A stretch of DNA of 5,377 nt from Chthoniobacterales bacterium (GTDB lineage: Bacteria > Verrucomicrobiota > Verrucomicrobiia > Chthoniobacterales > UBA10450), in contig JACCZQ010000014.1 in NCBI GenBank assembly GCA_013695905.1, positions 1-5,377 on the forward strand. Direction: 5' to 3'. The position numbers and the translations under genes were made by a program. The notes under the pieces are model-generated. The model worked only from the letters and a program-made list of their open reading frames with translations, was not told the origin of the DNA and did not search any database. Shown here piece after piece: positions 1 to 5,373 of the stretch (the stretch's first letter is position 1; each line of letters opens with the position of its first letter).

Positions 1-144
1 GAGCGATTCCAATTCGGTCTGCTCGCAATCCGCGCGCACCAGGGCCAGCAGGTAGTCCTCTTTCGACGGGAAACCCGCGGCCCGCGCCCGGCTTTCCAAG
101 GTCGCGGCAATGGAGTCAGACAGGGAAATAGTGACGACGCTCAT
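1..144 (-). CDS. ParD/CopG-like ribbon-helix-helix antitoxin, N-terminal 48 residues (cut by window edge)
   Basis: The frame opens with ATG at 144 and stays open to base 1, so only the first 48 residues are visible. They begin MSVVTISLSDSIAATLESRA and continue to a segment reading SKEDYLLALVRAD. A short N-terminal beta strand with alternating hydrophobic residues (VVTISLS), a first helix (SIAATLESRARAAG) and a second helix starting at a Pro-Ser/Lys-Glu turn are the layout of ribbon-helix-helix DNA-binding proteins, and the wording is closest to ParD-type antitoxins of type II toxin-antitoxin pairs. Such proteins dimerise, bind their own operator and neutralise a ParE/RelE-like toxin normally encoded just downstream. 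Here that position is beyond the left edge, so the pairing cannot be confirmed. The gene follows the minus-strand kinase in the same direction with a 67-bp gap. No clear Shine-Dalgarno precedes the ATG. It could instead be a stand-alone CopG-type regulator. Confidence 0.72.
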   Translation of the reverse strand, partial: MSVVTISLSDSIAATLESRARAAGFPSKEDYLLALVRADCEQTELESL

Positions 145-211
145 AAGATTCTTTGGCGACGCCTTTGAACGGTTTGGTGTCGTCCTTCACGTCCATGGAA
201 AACCGCGAAGA

Positions 212-1354
212 CTAAACCGCCGCCGGTTCCTGGGGGAGTGTAAAGCTTAAGGTCGCACCGGAGCCGTGGACGCTCTCTGCGCTCACCGTGCCGCCGTGAG
301 CTTCCACAATCTGTTTCACAATCGTGAGCCCGAGCCCGCTGCCTTCTTTCTCCGGGTCGCTGGCCAGTTTATGAAAAACGCTCGAGAGCATTTCCAGCGG
401 AATTCCTGCGCCGTTGTCCTGCACGACACACGTCACCGTCCCCGCATCTTCGCGCGCGATAATCACAATCCGGCCGCGGGCCGCGTATTTGAAAGCGTTG
501 CCGAGCAAGTTCTGAAAGACCTGCGAGATGAGCCCAGCGTCAGCGAAGACGGTGAGGCGATGGGGAATCTCGTTCACGACCTCGATGTCGTGTTTGGATG
601 AAACCGCTTTCAGATCCAGGACAAGCCGCTGGACCAAAGGCCAGAGCTCAAACGTCCGCCGCTCCGGTTGAAACGAACTCCCCGTGCCGGAAGGATGCGC
701 CTTCGCCTTGAGCACCTTTTGAATCAGGGTCTCCACCCGCCCAAGATTACGGCGCAGAGCGGCCAAGATTTCATCCGTGCTCCCGGACCTGGCTTCGCCC
801 AATTCCTGTTTCAGCGCGTCGGTTAATAACGAAACCGCGTTCAGCGGAGTGCGCAGATCGTGCGCGATGAAAGCGAGATGCTCATCCTCCTGCTCTTTCC
901 GAATCAGCGCCTGCTGCGCGGCGAAGGCGGTCACGGCCAGCCGCACAGCTTCGTCGATGCGGTGATTGATAATCCGCGCGGCTTCGCCCACGACGAAAAG
1001 GTCATGCCGGTCTGCCACGGTGATGAATGCCGTCCGCAGGAGATTGTATTCCGCGACGACTTCACCCACATCGAGGCCATCGTGAAAACGCTGCACCCCG
1101 TGCACGGGCGGACTGCCCGCAGCGTGCTCGACGGAAAGAACGCCTGCGCTGCTGGAGGCGAGATCGCGCGTGATCTCAGCGATCAGATCCGGCAGGTGAT
1201 CGGTGATCGTCGGCTTATCGAGGTTTAGCTCCCGCAGGAGCTCATCAGCATGCGACCGCCACTCACTAATGATCTCTTCCTGGCAACTTCCGAAGACCTC
1301 AGCCAGGTGTTTGACGGTGCAATGTTCCTGAGTCGGCACTGCGGAAGTTGCCAC
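212..1354 (-). CDS. Soluble sensor histidine kinase with RsbRD_N-like N-terminal domain
   Basis: Residues are numbered from the GTG at 1354 (380 aa). Residues about 15-140 are all-helical and resemble the RsbRD_N domain, with the recurring pattern of a His followed by R-F-x-x-G-L and E-Y-x-x-L-R. A HisKA dimerisation domain follows (about 155-220) with the phospho-acceptor His165 in AFIAHDLRTPLNAV. The ATP-binding domain (about 268-375) shows an N box with Asn282 and Asn286 (QNLLGNAFKY), a G1 box DNGAGI (Asp313 onward) and a G2 box GSGLGL (338-343). All catalytic motifs look intact, so it should be an active kinase. No membrane segment or signal peptide is visible, so it is cytoplasmic. It has no receiver or output domain, and its response regulator is not in this window. 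The frame is open to a GTG at 1429, but residues encoded between 1429 and 1355 are Arg/Pro-rich and outside the domain. There is no ATG near the N-terminus, so GTG at 1354 or 1339 is preferred. The start is uncertain. Confidence 0.88.
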   Translation of the reverse strand: MATSAVPTQEHCTVKHLAEVFGSCQEEIISEWRSHADELLRELNLDKPTITDHLPDLIAEITRDLASSSAGVLSVEHAAGSPPVHGVQRFHDGLDVGEVVAEYNLLRTAFITVADRHDLFVVGEAARIINHRIDEAVRLAVTAFAAQQALIRKEQEDEHLAFIAHDLRTPLNAVSLLTDALKQELGEARSGSTDEILAALRRNLGRVETLIQKVLKAKAHPSGTGSSFQPERRTFELWPLVQRLVLDLKAVSSKHDIEVVNEIPHRLTVFADAGLISQVFQNLLGNAFKYAARGRIVIIAREDAGTVTCVVQDNGAGIPLEMLSSVFHKLASDPEKEGSGLGLTIVKQIVEAHGGTVSAESVHGSGATLSFTLPQEPAAV

Positions 1355-1364
1355 ACGACACGGC

Positions 1365-1373
1365 TTAATACCA
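1365..1373 (-). promoter_or_regulatory. Candidate extended -10 promoter for the minus-strand kinase
   Basis: Read on the minus strand, this site is TGGTATTAA: a TATTAA hexamer (5/6 to the sigma70 -10 consensus) with an upstream TG in the extended -10 position. A weak -35 candidate, GTGTGA, lies 16 bp upstream. Transcription would start near 1358, just before the GTG codons at 1354 and 1339, giving a leaderless or very short-leader mRNA. This agrees with trimming the annotated N-terminus, but it is a motif match only. Confidence 0.3.
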
Positions 1374-1453
1374 GACAAGACGGCCGTCACACGACGTAGT
1401 GGTGGAGCGCAGCGCCGAGGCGGCGACACCGAACGCGCTGTCGTCGTAATGCG

Positions 1454-1483
1454 TTGGCCGGGATGCCTATAGCGCGCTATCTT
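1454..1483 (+). promoter_or_regulatory. Weak candidate promoter for the hybrid kinase
   Basis: TTGGCC (1454-1459) and TATCTT (1478-1483) each match 4 of 6 bases of the sigma70 -35 and -10 boxes and are 18 bp apart, 36 bp upstream of the ATG at 1519. The match is poor and could be chance in GC-rich DNA. It is recorded because the perfect palindrome 1469-1480 falls in its spacer and overlaps the -10 box, where a repressor site would be expected. Confidence 0.2.
1469..1480. promoter_or_regulatory. Perfect 12-bp palindrome ATAGCGCGCTAT in the divergent kinase spacer
   Basis: The sequence ATAGCGCGCTAT is its own reverse complement. It sits in the non-coding spacer between the two divergent kinase genes, 38 bp upstream of the plus-strand ATG. 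A perfect dyad without a loop suits a dimeric DNA-binding protein better than an RNA hairpin. Whether it is an operator, and for which gene, is inference. Confidence 0.4.
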
Positions 1484-1518
1484 CCATCCCGCACGGAACG
1501 ACGGAGCGGCTCAAACTC

Positions 1519-3672
1519 ATGGCCGGACTAGCAAAAAAAGAAAACACCGGCCCAGCGCCAGATCGCGAGCACAGGCGTTTGCAGGAGCAAACCACCGCAA
1601 TAAACGAGCGCTTGATCCTCTCGTCCATCCGTCAGCATGAACTGACGGAAGCGGCGGAAAAGCTCAACGCGGATCTGCAAGCGGAGATCGCGGAGCGCGT
1701 TAAATCCGAAGCGGCCTTGCGCGAGAGCGAGCAGGAGATCAAAGGCGCGCGCGATTACGCCGAGGCGATTCTGCGCGCCGCGCCCGTGCCGTTTCTCGTC
1801 CTGCGTGCCGACCTGCGGGTGGACACGGCGAGCGAGGCTTTTTACAAGGATTTCCAGGTCGAGCCCGCCGCGACCGAAGGCGAGTTGATTTACGAGATCG
1901 GCAACGGCCAGTGGAATATCCCCAGGCTGCGCGAGCTGCTCGAAGAGATCATCCCGAAAAAAATTGTCTTCAACGGCTTCGAGGTCACGCACACCTTTGC
2001 CAGCATCGGCGCGCGCATCATGCTGCTGAACGCGCGCCGGGTGGACAACGCCGAGGGCGTGCCCGAGCGCATCCTGCTCGCGATCGAGGACATCACGGAG
2101 CGACTCGCCGCGGAGGCGGTCGTGCGGAAGACGGAAGCGCGTTCCCTCGAGTTAGCGGAACGCTTCCGCTTCCTGGCCGAGTCGATGCCGCAAAAGATTT
2201 TCACCGCGACGCCGGACGGCGCGATGGATTATTTCAACCGGCAATGGACTGAGTTTACCGGGATGACGGTCGAGCAGATTCTCAACTTTGGGTGGCTGCA
2301 TTTCATTCATCCCGAGGACGTGAAGGAAACCCTCCGGTCGTGGCAACATTCGATCGCCACCCGCGAGGCCTTTTACCTGGAGCATCGCTTCCTGCGGATC
2401 GACGGCGCCTATCGCTGGCACATCACGCGCGCGGTGCCGATGCTCGATGCAGACGGCGCGGTGCTGATGTGGATCGGCTCGAACACCGACATCGAAGAAG
2501 TGCGCCAGGCGAAGGATCAGGCCGTGTTTGCGTCGCACGCCAAAGACGATTTTCTCGCGGCGCTCTCGCACGAGCTGCGCACCCCGCTCACGCCGGTGCT
2601 CATGTCCGCGGCCGCCCTCCGTGAGGACGAGCGGCTCCCGCAGGATGTGCGCGATCAGCTCAGCATGATGGAGCGCAACATCGCGCTCGAAGCGCGCCTC
2701 ATCGACGATCTGCTCGATCTCACCCGCGTCGCCCACGGCAAGCTCTCGCTCCGCACCCAGCCATGCGACGCGCATAACCTCATCGAGCTGGCCGTCGAAA
2801 TGGTGCGCGGTGACGCGCAAGGCAAGGGCCAGAACCTGAAAGTCGATCTTGCGGCCGAGCGGTCCCACCTCATCGGCGACCCGGCGCGCCTGCAGCAGGT
2901 CTTTTGGAATCTGCTCAAGAACGCCGTCAAGTTCACGCCGGAATGCGGTCAGCTCACGGTCCGCTCAGACGATGCCGGCGATCATCTCGCGCTGGAAATC
3001 AGCGACTCGGGCATCGGCATTGCCCCCGAGAGCATCGAGCGCATCTTTCTGCCTTTCGAACAAGCGGGTGCCTTCTCGGCCGAGCATCGCATCGGCGGGC
3101 TGGGTCTCGGCCTCTCCATCGTCAAGGCGATCGTCGATCTCCACGGCGGCACCATCCGGGCTGCGAGCGACGGGTTGGGCCAGGGCTCCTCGTTCAGCCT
3201 GGAACTCCCGACCACCGAGCCGGCGCCCGAGAGCACGGCGGGAAGCGCCGCGCCCCCGGCGGGTGACGCCGGCGCCAGCCCGCGGGTGCGCGCTGCCCGG
3301 CTCCGGCTCCTGCTCGTGGAGGATCACCAATCGACCCTCGACGTCCTGGAACGGCTCCTGACCCGCGCGGGTCACAGCGTGACGACGGCGATGAGCCTCG
3401 CCAGCGCACGCAAGCTGGCCGGCTCCGAGAGCTTCGACGCGGTCATCAGCGACCTCGGCCTGCCCGATGGCACCGGCTACGAACTCATGGAAACATTGCG
3501 CGCCGCGCACGGGCTGCGCGGGATTGCGCTGAGCGGCTACGGCATGGACGACGATCTGCGCCGCTCGGAAGAAGCGGGTTTCAGCGCGCACCTGACCAAG
3601 CCGATCGACTTCGCGCAACTGGAGCGCGCGCTAAACGACTTGATGGCCCAGGCCTTGATCGTTCCTGAGTAA
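1519..3672 (+). CDS. Hybrid sensor histidine kinase: coiled coil, two PAS domains, HisKA, HATPase, receiver
   Basis: The 717-residue protein begins with a charged helical coiled coil (about 15-75). PAS domain 1 (about 76-195) contains the GNGQWNIPRLRELLEEI signature typical of PAS modules in CheR/CheB-type and soluble kinases. PAS domain 2 (about 213-330) is of the PAS_3 type, with HPEDV and the YRWHITRAVPM strand. HisKA carries His351 (AALSHELRTPLTPV). The ATPase domain has Asn464 and Asn468 (WNLLKNAVKF), DSGIGI from Asp496 and GGLGLGLSIV from 526. A Pro/Ala/Gly-rich linker (about 560-594) leads to a receiver (about 595-712) with acidic residues Glu601 and Asp602, phospho-acceptor Asp645, Ser672 and Lys694, so the receiver looks functional. 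No membrane segment is seen, so it is cytoplasmic. No Hpt domain follows, so phosphotransfer needs a partner encoded elsewhere or the receiver acts as an internal brake. ATG 1519 is the first usable start after the in-frame stop at 1447; a GGAG at 1503-1506 is 12 nt upstream, rather far for a strong ribosome site. Confidence 0.95.
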   Translation: MAGLAKKENTGPAPDREHRRLQEQTTAINERLILSSIRQHELTEAAEKLNADLQAEIAERVKSEAALRESEQEIKGARDYAEAILRAAPVPFLVLRADLRVDTASEAFYKDFQVEPAATEGELIYEIGNGQWNIPRLRELLEEIIPKKIVFNGFEVTHTFASIGARIMLLNARRVDNAEGVPERILLAIEDITERLAAEAVVRKTEARSLELAERFRFLAESMPQKIFTATPDGAMDYFNRQWTEFTGMTVEQILNFGWLHFIHPEDVKETLRSWQHSIATREAFYLEHRFLRIDGAYRWHITRAVPMLDADGAVLMWIGSNTDIEEVRQAKDQAVFASHAKDDFLAALSHELRTPLTPVLMSAAALREDERLPQDVRDQLSMMERNIALEARLIDDLLDLTRVAHGKLSLRTQPCDAHNLIELAVEMVRGDAQGKGQNLKVDLAAERSHLIGDPARLQQVFWNLLKNAVKFTPECGQLTVRSDDAGDHLALEISDSGIGIAPESIERIFLPFEQAGAFSAEHRIGGLGLGLSIVKAIVDLHGGTIRAASDGLGQGSSFSLELPTTEPAPESTAGSAAPPAGDAGASPRVRAARLRLLLVEDHQSTLDVLERLLTRAGHSVTTAMSLASARKLAGSESFDAVISDLGLPDGTGYELMETLRAAHGLRGIALSGYGMDDDLRRSEEAGFSAHLTKPIDFAQLERALNDLMAQALIVPE

Positions 3673-3741
3673 TCCACCCGTTAGGGCCCGCGCCACGACC
3701 GCTCTGGAATAAATCGACAGCAACGCGGCCCTTCCCTACTT
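3673..3741. other. Short intergenic gap after the hybrid kinase
   Basis: I see no convincing rho-independent terminator. The only dyad is AGGGCC (3683-3688) with GGCCCT (3727-3732), whose 38-base loop is too long for a normal terminator, and no T-tract follows. The following plus-strand gene could therefore be transcribed by read-through from the kinase. Confidence 0.4.
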
Positions 3742-4260
3742 ATTAGACGCCCTCTTAAGCTCTCCGTCTTACTCGCCGCGCTGCTCATCAGCTCGGCGCT
3801 CGATACGGCCGCGGCCGAGATGCAGTTCCGGCCAGAGAAGTTCTTCGCCGGGCGCACGCGCTCTTCGGGAGTCTTCGTAAACACCTTCGGAAAACCGCGC
3901 CAGCGTTTCACCACCGAATGTCGCGGGCGAAGGCGCGGCGACACGCTCTGGCTCGATCAAATTTTCCGCTACGATGACGGCCGCACCCAGCGCCGCCGAT
4001 GGCAAATCCGTCGCATCGATGCCGTGCGTTACGTCGGTCGCGCGAACGACGTGGTCGGCGAGGCCCGTGGCAAAGTGGATGGCGCAACGTTTCAATTCGA
4101 TTACACGGTCGCGCTAAAACCCGGCAACCCGCTCTTCCACGTCCGGCTCGACCAGACCATGACGCTGCAACGCGACGGCACGGTGGAGAACCGCGCCACG
4201 ATCCGAAAATTGGGCGTCGTCCTCTCGCGCGTCACGGAGCGGTTTCGGCGCGTGGATTGA
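3742..4260 (+). CDS. Exported DUF3833-family protein, non-ATG start
   Basis: From residue 27 on, the protein reads MQFRPEKFFAGRTRSSGVF and later CRGRRRGDTLWLDQIFRYDDG, RRWQIRRID, ANDVVGEARG, ALKPGNPLFHVRLDQTM and TIRKLGVVLSRVTERFRR. This is the full run of conserved blocks of the DUF3833 family, whose function is unknown. The first ATG (3820) gives 146 residues and starts inside the family core. The same frame continues upstream to a stop at 3682-3684, and the codons from 3742 encode a textbook signal peptide: basic RRPLK, a hydrophobic LSVLLAALLIS stretch, then TAAA before Glu, a likely signal peptidase I site. No ATG, GTG or TTG exists in that extension; ATT at 3742 is the best-placed start (172 aa), with ATA 3709 or CTG 3781 less likely. 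No lipobox cysteine is seen, so a soluble periplasmic or secreted protein is inferred. A point mutation or sequence error at the start codon is possible. The usual DUF3833 companions (DUF1365, Cfa-like methyltransferase, FAD oxidoreductase) are absent here. Confidence 0.8.
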   Translation: MRRPLKLSVLLAALLISSALDTAAAEMQFRPEKFFAGRTRSSGVFVNTFGKPRQRFTTECRGRRRGDTLWLDQIFRYDDGRTQRRRWQIRRIDAVRYVGRANDVVGEARGKVDGATFQFDYTVALKPGNPLFHVRLDQTMTLQRDGTVENRATIRKLGVVLSRVTERFRRVD

Positions 4261-4289
4261 TGAGTCCGTAAACGCCGAATTTCGCGGGG

Positions 4290-4361
4290 GCGCTGTAGCT
4301 GCCCGATGTGTCGGGCGTTGACCCAGGCAAACACTGCGACGAAGCGCAGTGGCTACAGCGC
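4290..4361. repeat. Cloverleaf-like palindromic element (REP/MITE-like), three stems
   Basis: A 10-bp perfect outer inverted repeat, GCGCTGTAGC (4290-4299) with GCTACAGCGC (4352-4361), encloses two perfect inner hairpins. Hairpin 1 is GCCCGA-TGTG-TCGGGC (4301-4316). Hairpin 2 is CACTGCG-ACGAAG-CGCAGTG (4332-4351). The three stems could form together as a three-way junction with a 15-base single-stranded stretch (4317-4331) between the hairpins. The size and layout resemble dispersed REP-like or non-autonomous mobile elements, or a structured RNA. No flanking target-site duplication was identified, and only one copy lies in this window, so the repeat status is inferred from structure. Confidence 0.6.
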
Positions 4362-4428
4362 GTGGTTGAAGCCTGGGCGATCATCTGGTGAACTTTTCCG
4401 GGCCCAGACACCGCAAGCGTCGAAGCCT

Positions 4429-4449
4429 GTTTTGGCGCGGCGCCAAAAC
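4429..4449. promoter_or_regulatory. 21-bp perfect palindrome with GTTTTGGCGC / GCGCCAAAAC arms
   Basis: Arms GTTTTGGCGC (4429-4438) and GCGCCAAAAC (4440-4449) are exact reverse complements around a single central G. It lies 144 bp upstream of the preferred DUF6503 start. As DNA it fits a dimeric regulator site; as RNA it could form an 8-bp stem with a GCGGC loop. No T-tract follows on the plus strand, so it is not a standard plus-strand terminator; its role is unknown. Confidence 0.45.
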
Positions 4450-4451
4450 CA

Positions 4452-4465
4452 GCACGCGCGCGTGC
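4452..4465. repeat. 14-bp perfect palindrome GCACGCGCGCGTGC
   Basis: This self-complementary sequence begins 2 bp after the 21-bp palindrome. Its core is alternating CG, a tract that is prone to form Z-DNA or cruciforms under supercoiling. In GC-rich DNA short CG palindromes arise by chance, so the adjacency to the preceding palindrome is the main reason to record it. Confidence 0.4.
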
Positions 4466-4593
4466 GCTCCCCGGAAGCGGAATCAGCGCATCGTCGCTCC
4501 AGTTTCCGAAACACGCCAGCACAACGTCCGGCGGAAGCCGTCTCGTGCCGGATGACGATGCGACAATCGCTAAGAACGCAGCGATGGTGCGCG

Positions 4594-5373
4594 ATGCTCC
4601 ATCTCTCTCCGCACCGAACGCTTGCCTGCCTGTCGCTTCTCTCATTCCTGCTTGGCTCGTCCGCCTTCGCGCAGCTTGACCGCGCGCTCGAAGCGCATGG
4701 CGGCGTCACGAAATGGAAAAGCTTTGGGAGCGTTGAGTTCGATCAGACGTGGACCTCGGCGAAGGGCCTGAAGAAGGATCACCAGCTCTTCGATCTCCGC
4801 AGCCGGGACGGTTTGATCACGAGCGCTGCCTACACGCTCGGCGCGCGCGGTGGCGAGGTCTGGATCAAGCCGGCGCTCGACGCGCTCGGCGGCACGCCTC
4901 CGCGCTTCTACATGTGGACGCCGTTCTATTTTTTCGGCATGCCGTTCGTCTTTGCCGATCCGGGCGTGGTGCAGGAGTCGTTAGGCAAGAAAACTTTTCA
5001 AGGCCAGGAGTTCGATGCCGTGAAAGTCACGTTTAAGAAGGGCACCGGTGATTCGTCAGATGACTTTTACACCGCCTACCTCGATCCGAAGTCAGGGCAG
5101 ATGAAGCTCGTGAGCTACGTCGTGACTTACGCGGCGTTGCGGAAGGACAAACCAATGGATCAACTGGAGCCGCACGCGCTGGTTTTCGAGGAATGGCAGG
5201 ATGCTAACGGCCTGCGCGTGCCGAAGCGCGGCAAATTCTACAACTGGAAGAATGAAAGCATCGAAGGCGAGCCGTTAGGCGTGATGGAGTTTTCGAACGT
5301 GAATTTTTCCGAGAAGGCACCCGAGGCTGCGAAATTTGCGAAGCCGGCGGATGCGGTAATTGCGCCGCTGTAG
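4594..5373 (+). CDS. Exported DUF6503-family protein
   Basis: The preferred ATG at 4594 gives 259 residues beginning MLHLSPHRTLACLSLLSFLL, a classical signal peptide with likely cleavage after SAFA (residue 26, before Gln27). The mature part opens with LDRALEAHGGVTKWKSFGSV, and continues with RFYMWTPFYFFGMPFVFADPG (about 104-124), FQGQEFDAVKVTFKKGTGDS, DDFYTAYLDPKSGQMKLVSY (about 156-175) and a C-terminal FEEWQDANGLRVPKRGKFYN block. This series is that of the DUF6503 family, known mainly from Bacteroidota-like bacteria; its function is unknown, and the beta-rich pattern recalls LolA-type lipid-binding folds (inference). It should act in the periplasm or be secreted. Alternative ATGs at 4552 and 4558 would put 12-14 residues ahead of the signal peptide; ATG 4306 would add 96 residues of implausible sequence. 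No clear ribosome site precedes any of them. The gene ends with tandem stops TAG TGA. Confidence 0.87.
   Translation: MLHLSPHRTLACLSLLSFLLGSSAFAQLDRALEAHGGVTKWKSFGSVEFDQTWTSAKGLKKDHQLFDLRSRDGLITSAAYTLGARGGEVWIKPALDALGGTPPRFYMWTPFYFFGMPFVFADPGVVQESLGKKTFQGQEFDAVKVTFKKGTGDSSDDFYTAYLDPKSGQMKLVSYVVTYAALRKDKPMDQLEPHALVFEEWQDANGLRVPKRGKFYNWKNESIEGEPLGVMEFSNVNFSEKAPEAAKFAKPADAVIAPL

Larger units (their letters stand above)
4261..4593. other. 333-bp intergenic region rich in palindromes
   Basis: This stretch separates the DUF3833 and DUF6503 genes. It can be read as an open N-terminal extension of the downstream gene from an ATG at 4306, but that extension is low in hydrophobic residues, runs through the inverted-repeat element, and precedes an otherwise complete signal peptide, so I treat it as non-coding. 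It contains the cloverleaf-like element at 4290-4361, an alternative inverted repeat CCCAGGC (4322-4328) with GCCTGGG (4371-4377), a direct repeat GAAGCCTG at 4368-4375 and 4422-4429, and two neighbouring perfect palindromes between 4429 and 4465. No convincing promoter was found. Confidence 0.6.

Noticed and set aside
116..196. A 26-codon minus-strand frame (MDVKDDTKPF...) overlapping the antitoxin start
   Set aside because: It could be a coupled leader peptide, but it is too short to judge, has no visible ribosome site and is in a different frame from the antitoxin.
266..1228. Plus-strand open frames opposite the minus-strand kinase (266-601 and 860-1228)
   Set aside because: They are antisense to a gene with complete kinase motifs, show no recognisable domain, and are the kind of chance frames expected in GC-rich coding DNA.
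1352..1395. Direct repeat CACACGAC at 1352-1359 and 1388-1395 in the divergent region
   Set aside because: An 8-mer repeated once at 36-bp spacing is within chance expectation, and part of it may be coding.
2152..3618. Long minus-strand frames (2152-2868 and 2965-3618) opposite the hybrid kinase
   Set aside because: The plus strand encodes continuous PAS, kinase and receiver motifs there; the antisense translations are Arg/Ala-rich with no known motif.
3683..3732. AGGGCC/GGCCCT dyad as a terminator for the hybrid kinase
   Set aside because: The stem is only 6 bp, the loop is 38 bases and no T-tract follows.
4306..4593. 96-residue N-terminal extension of the DUF6503 protein from ATG 4306
   Set aside because: It would be translated through the cloverleaf repeat and palindromes and would bury a complete signal peptide inside the protein; the extension has no protein-like pattern.
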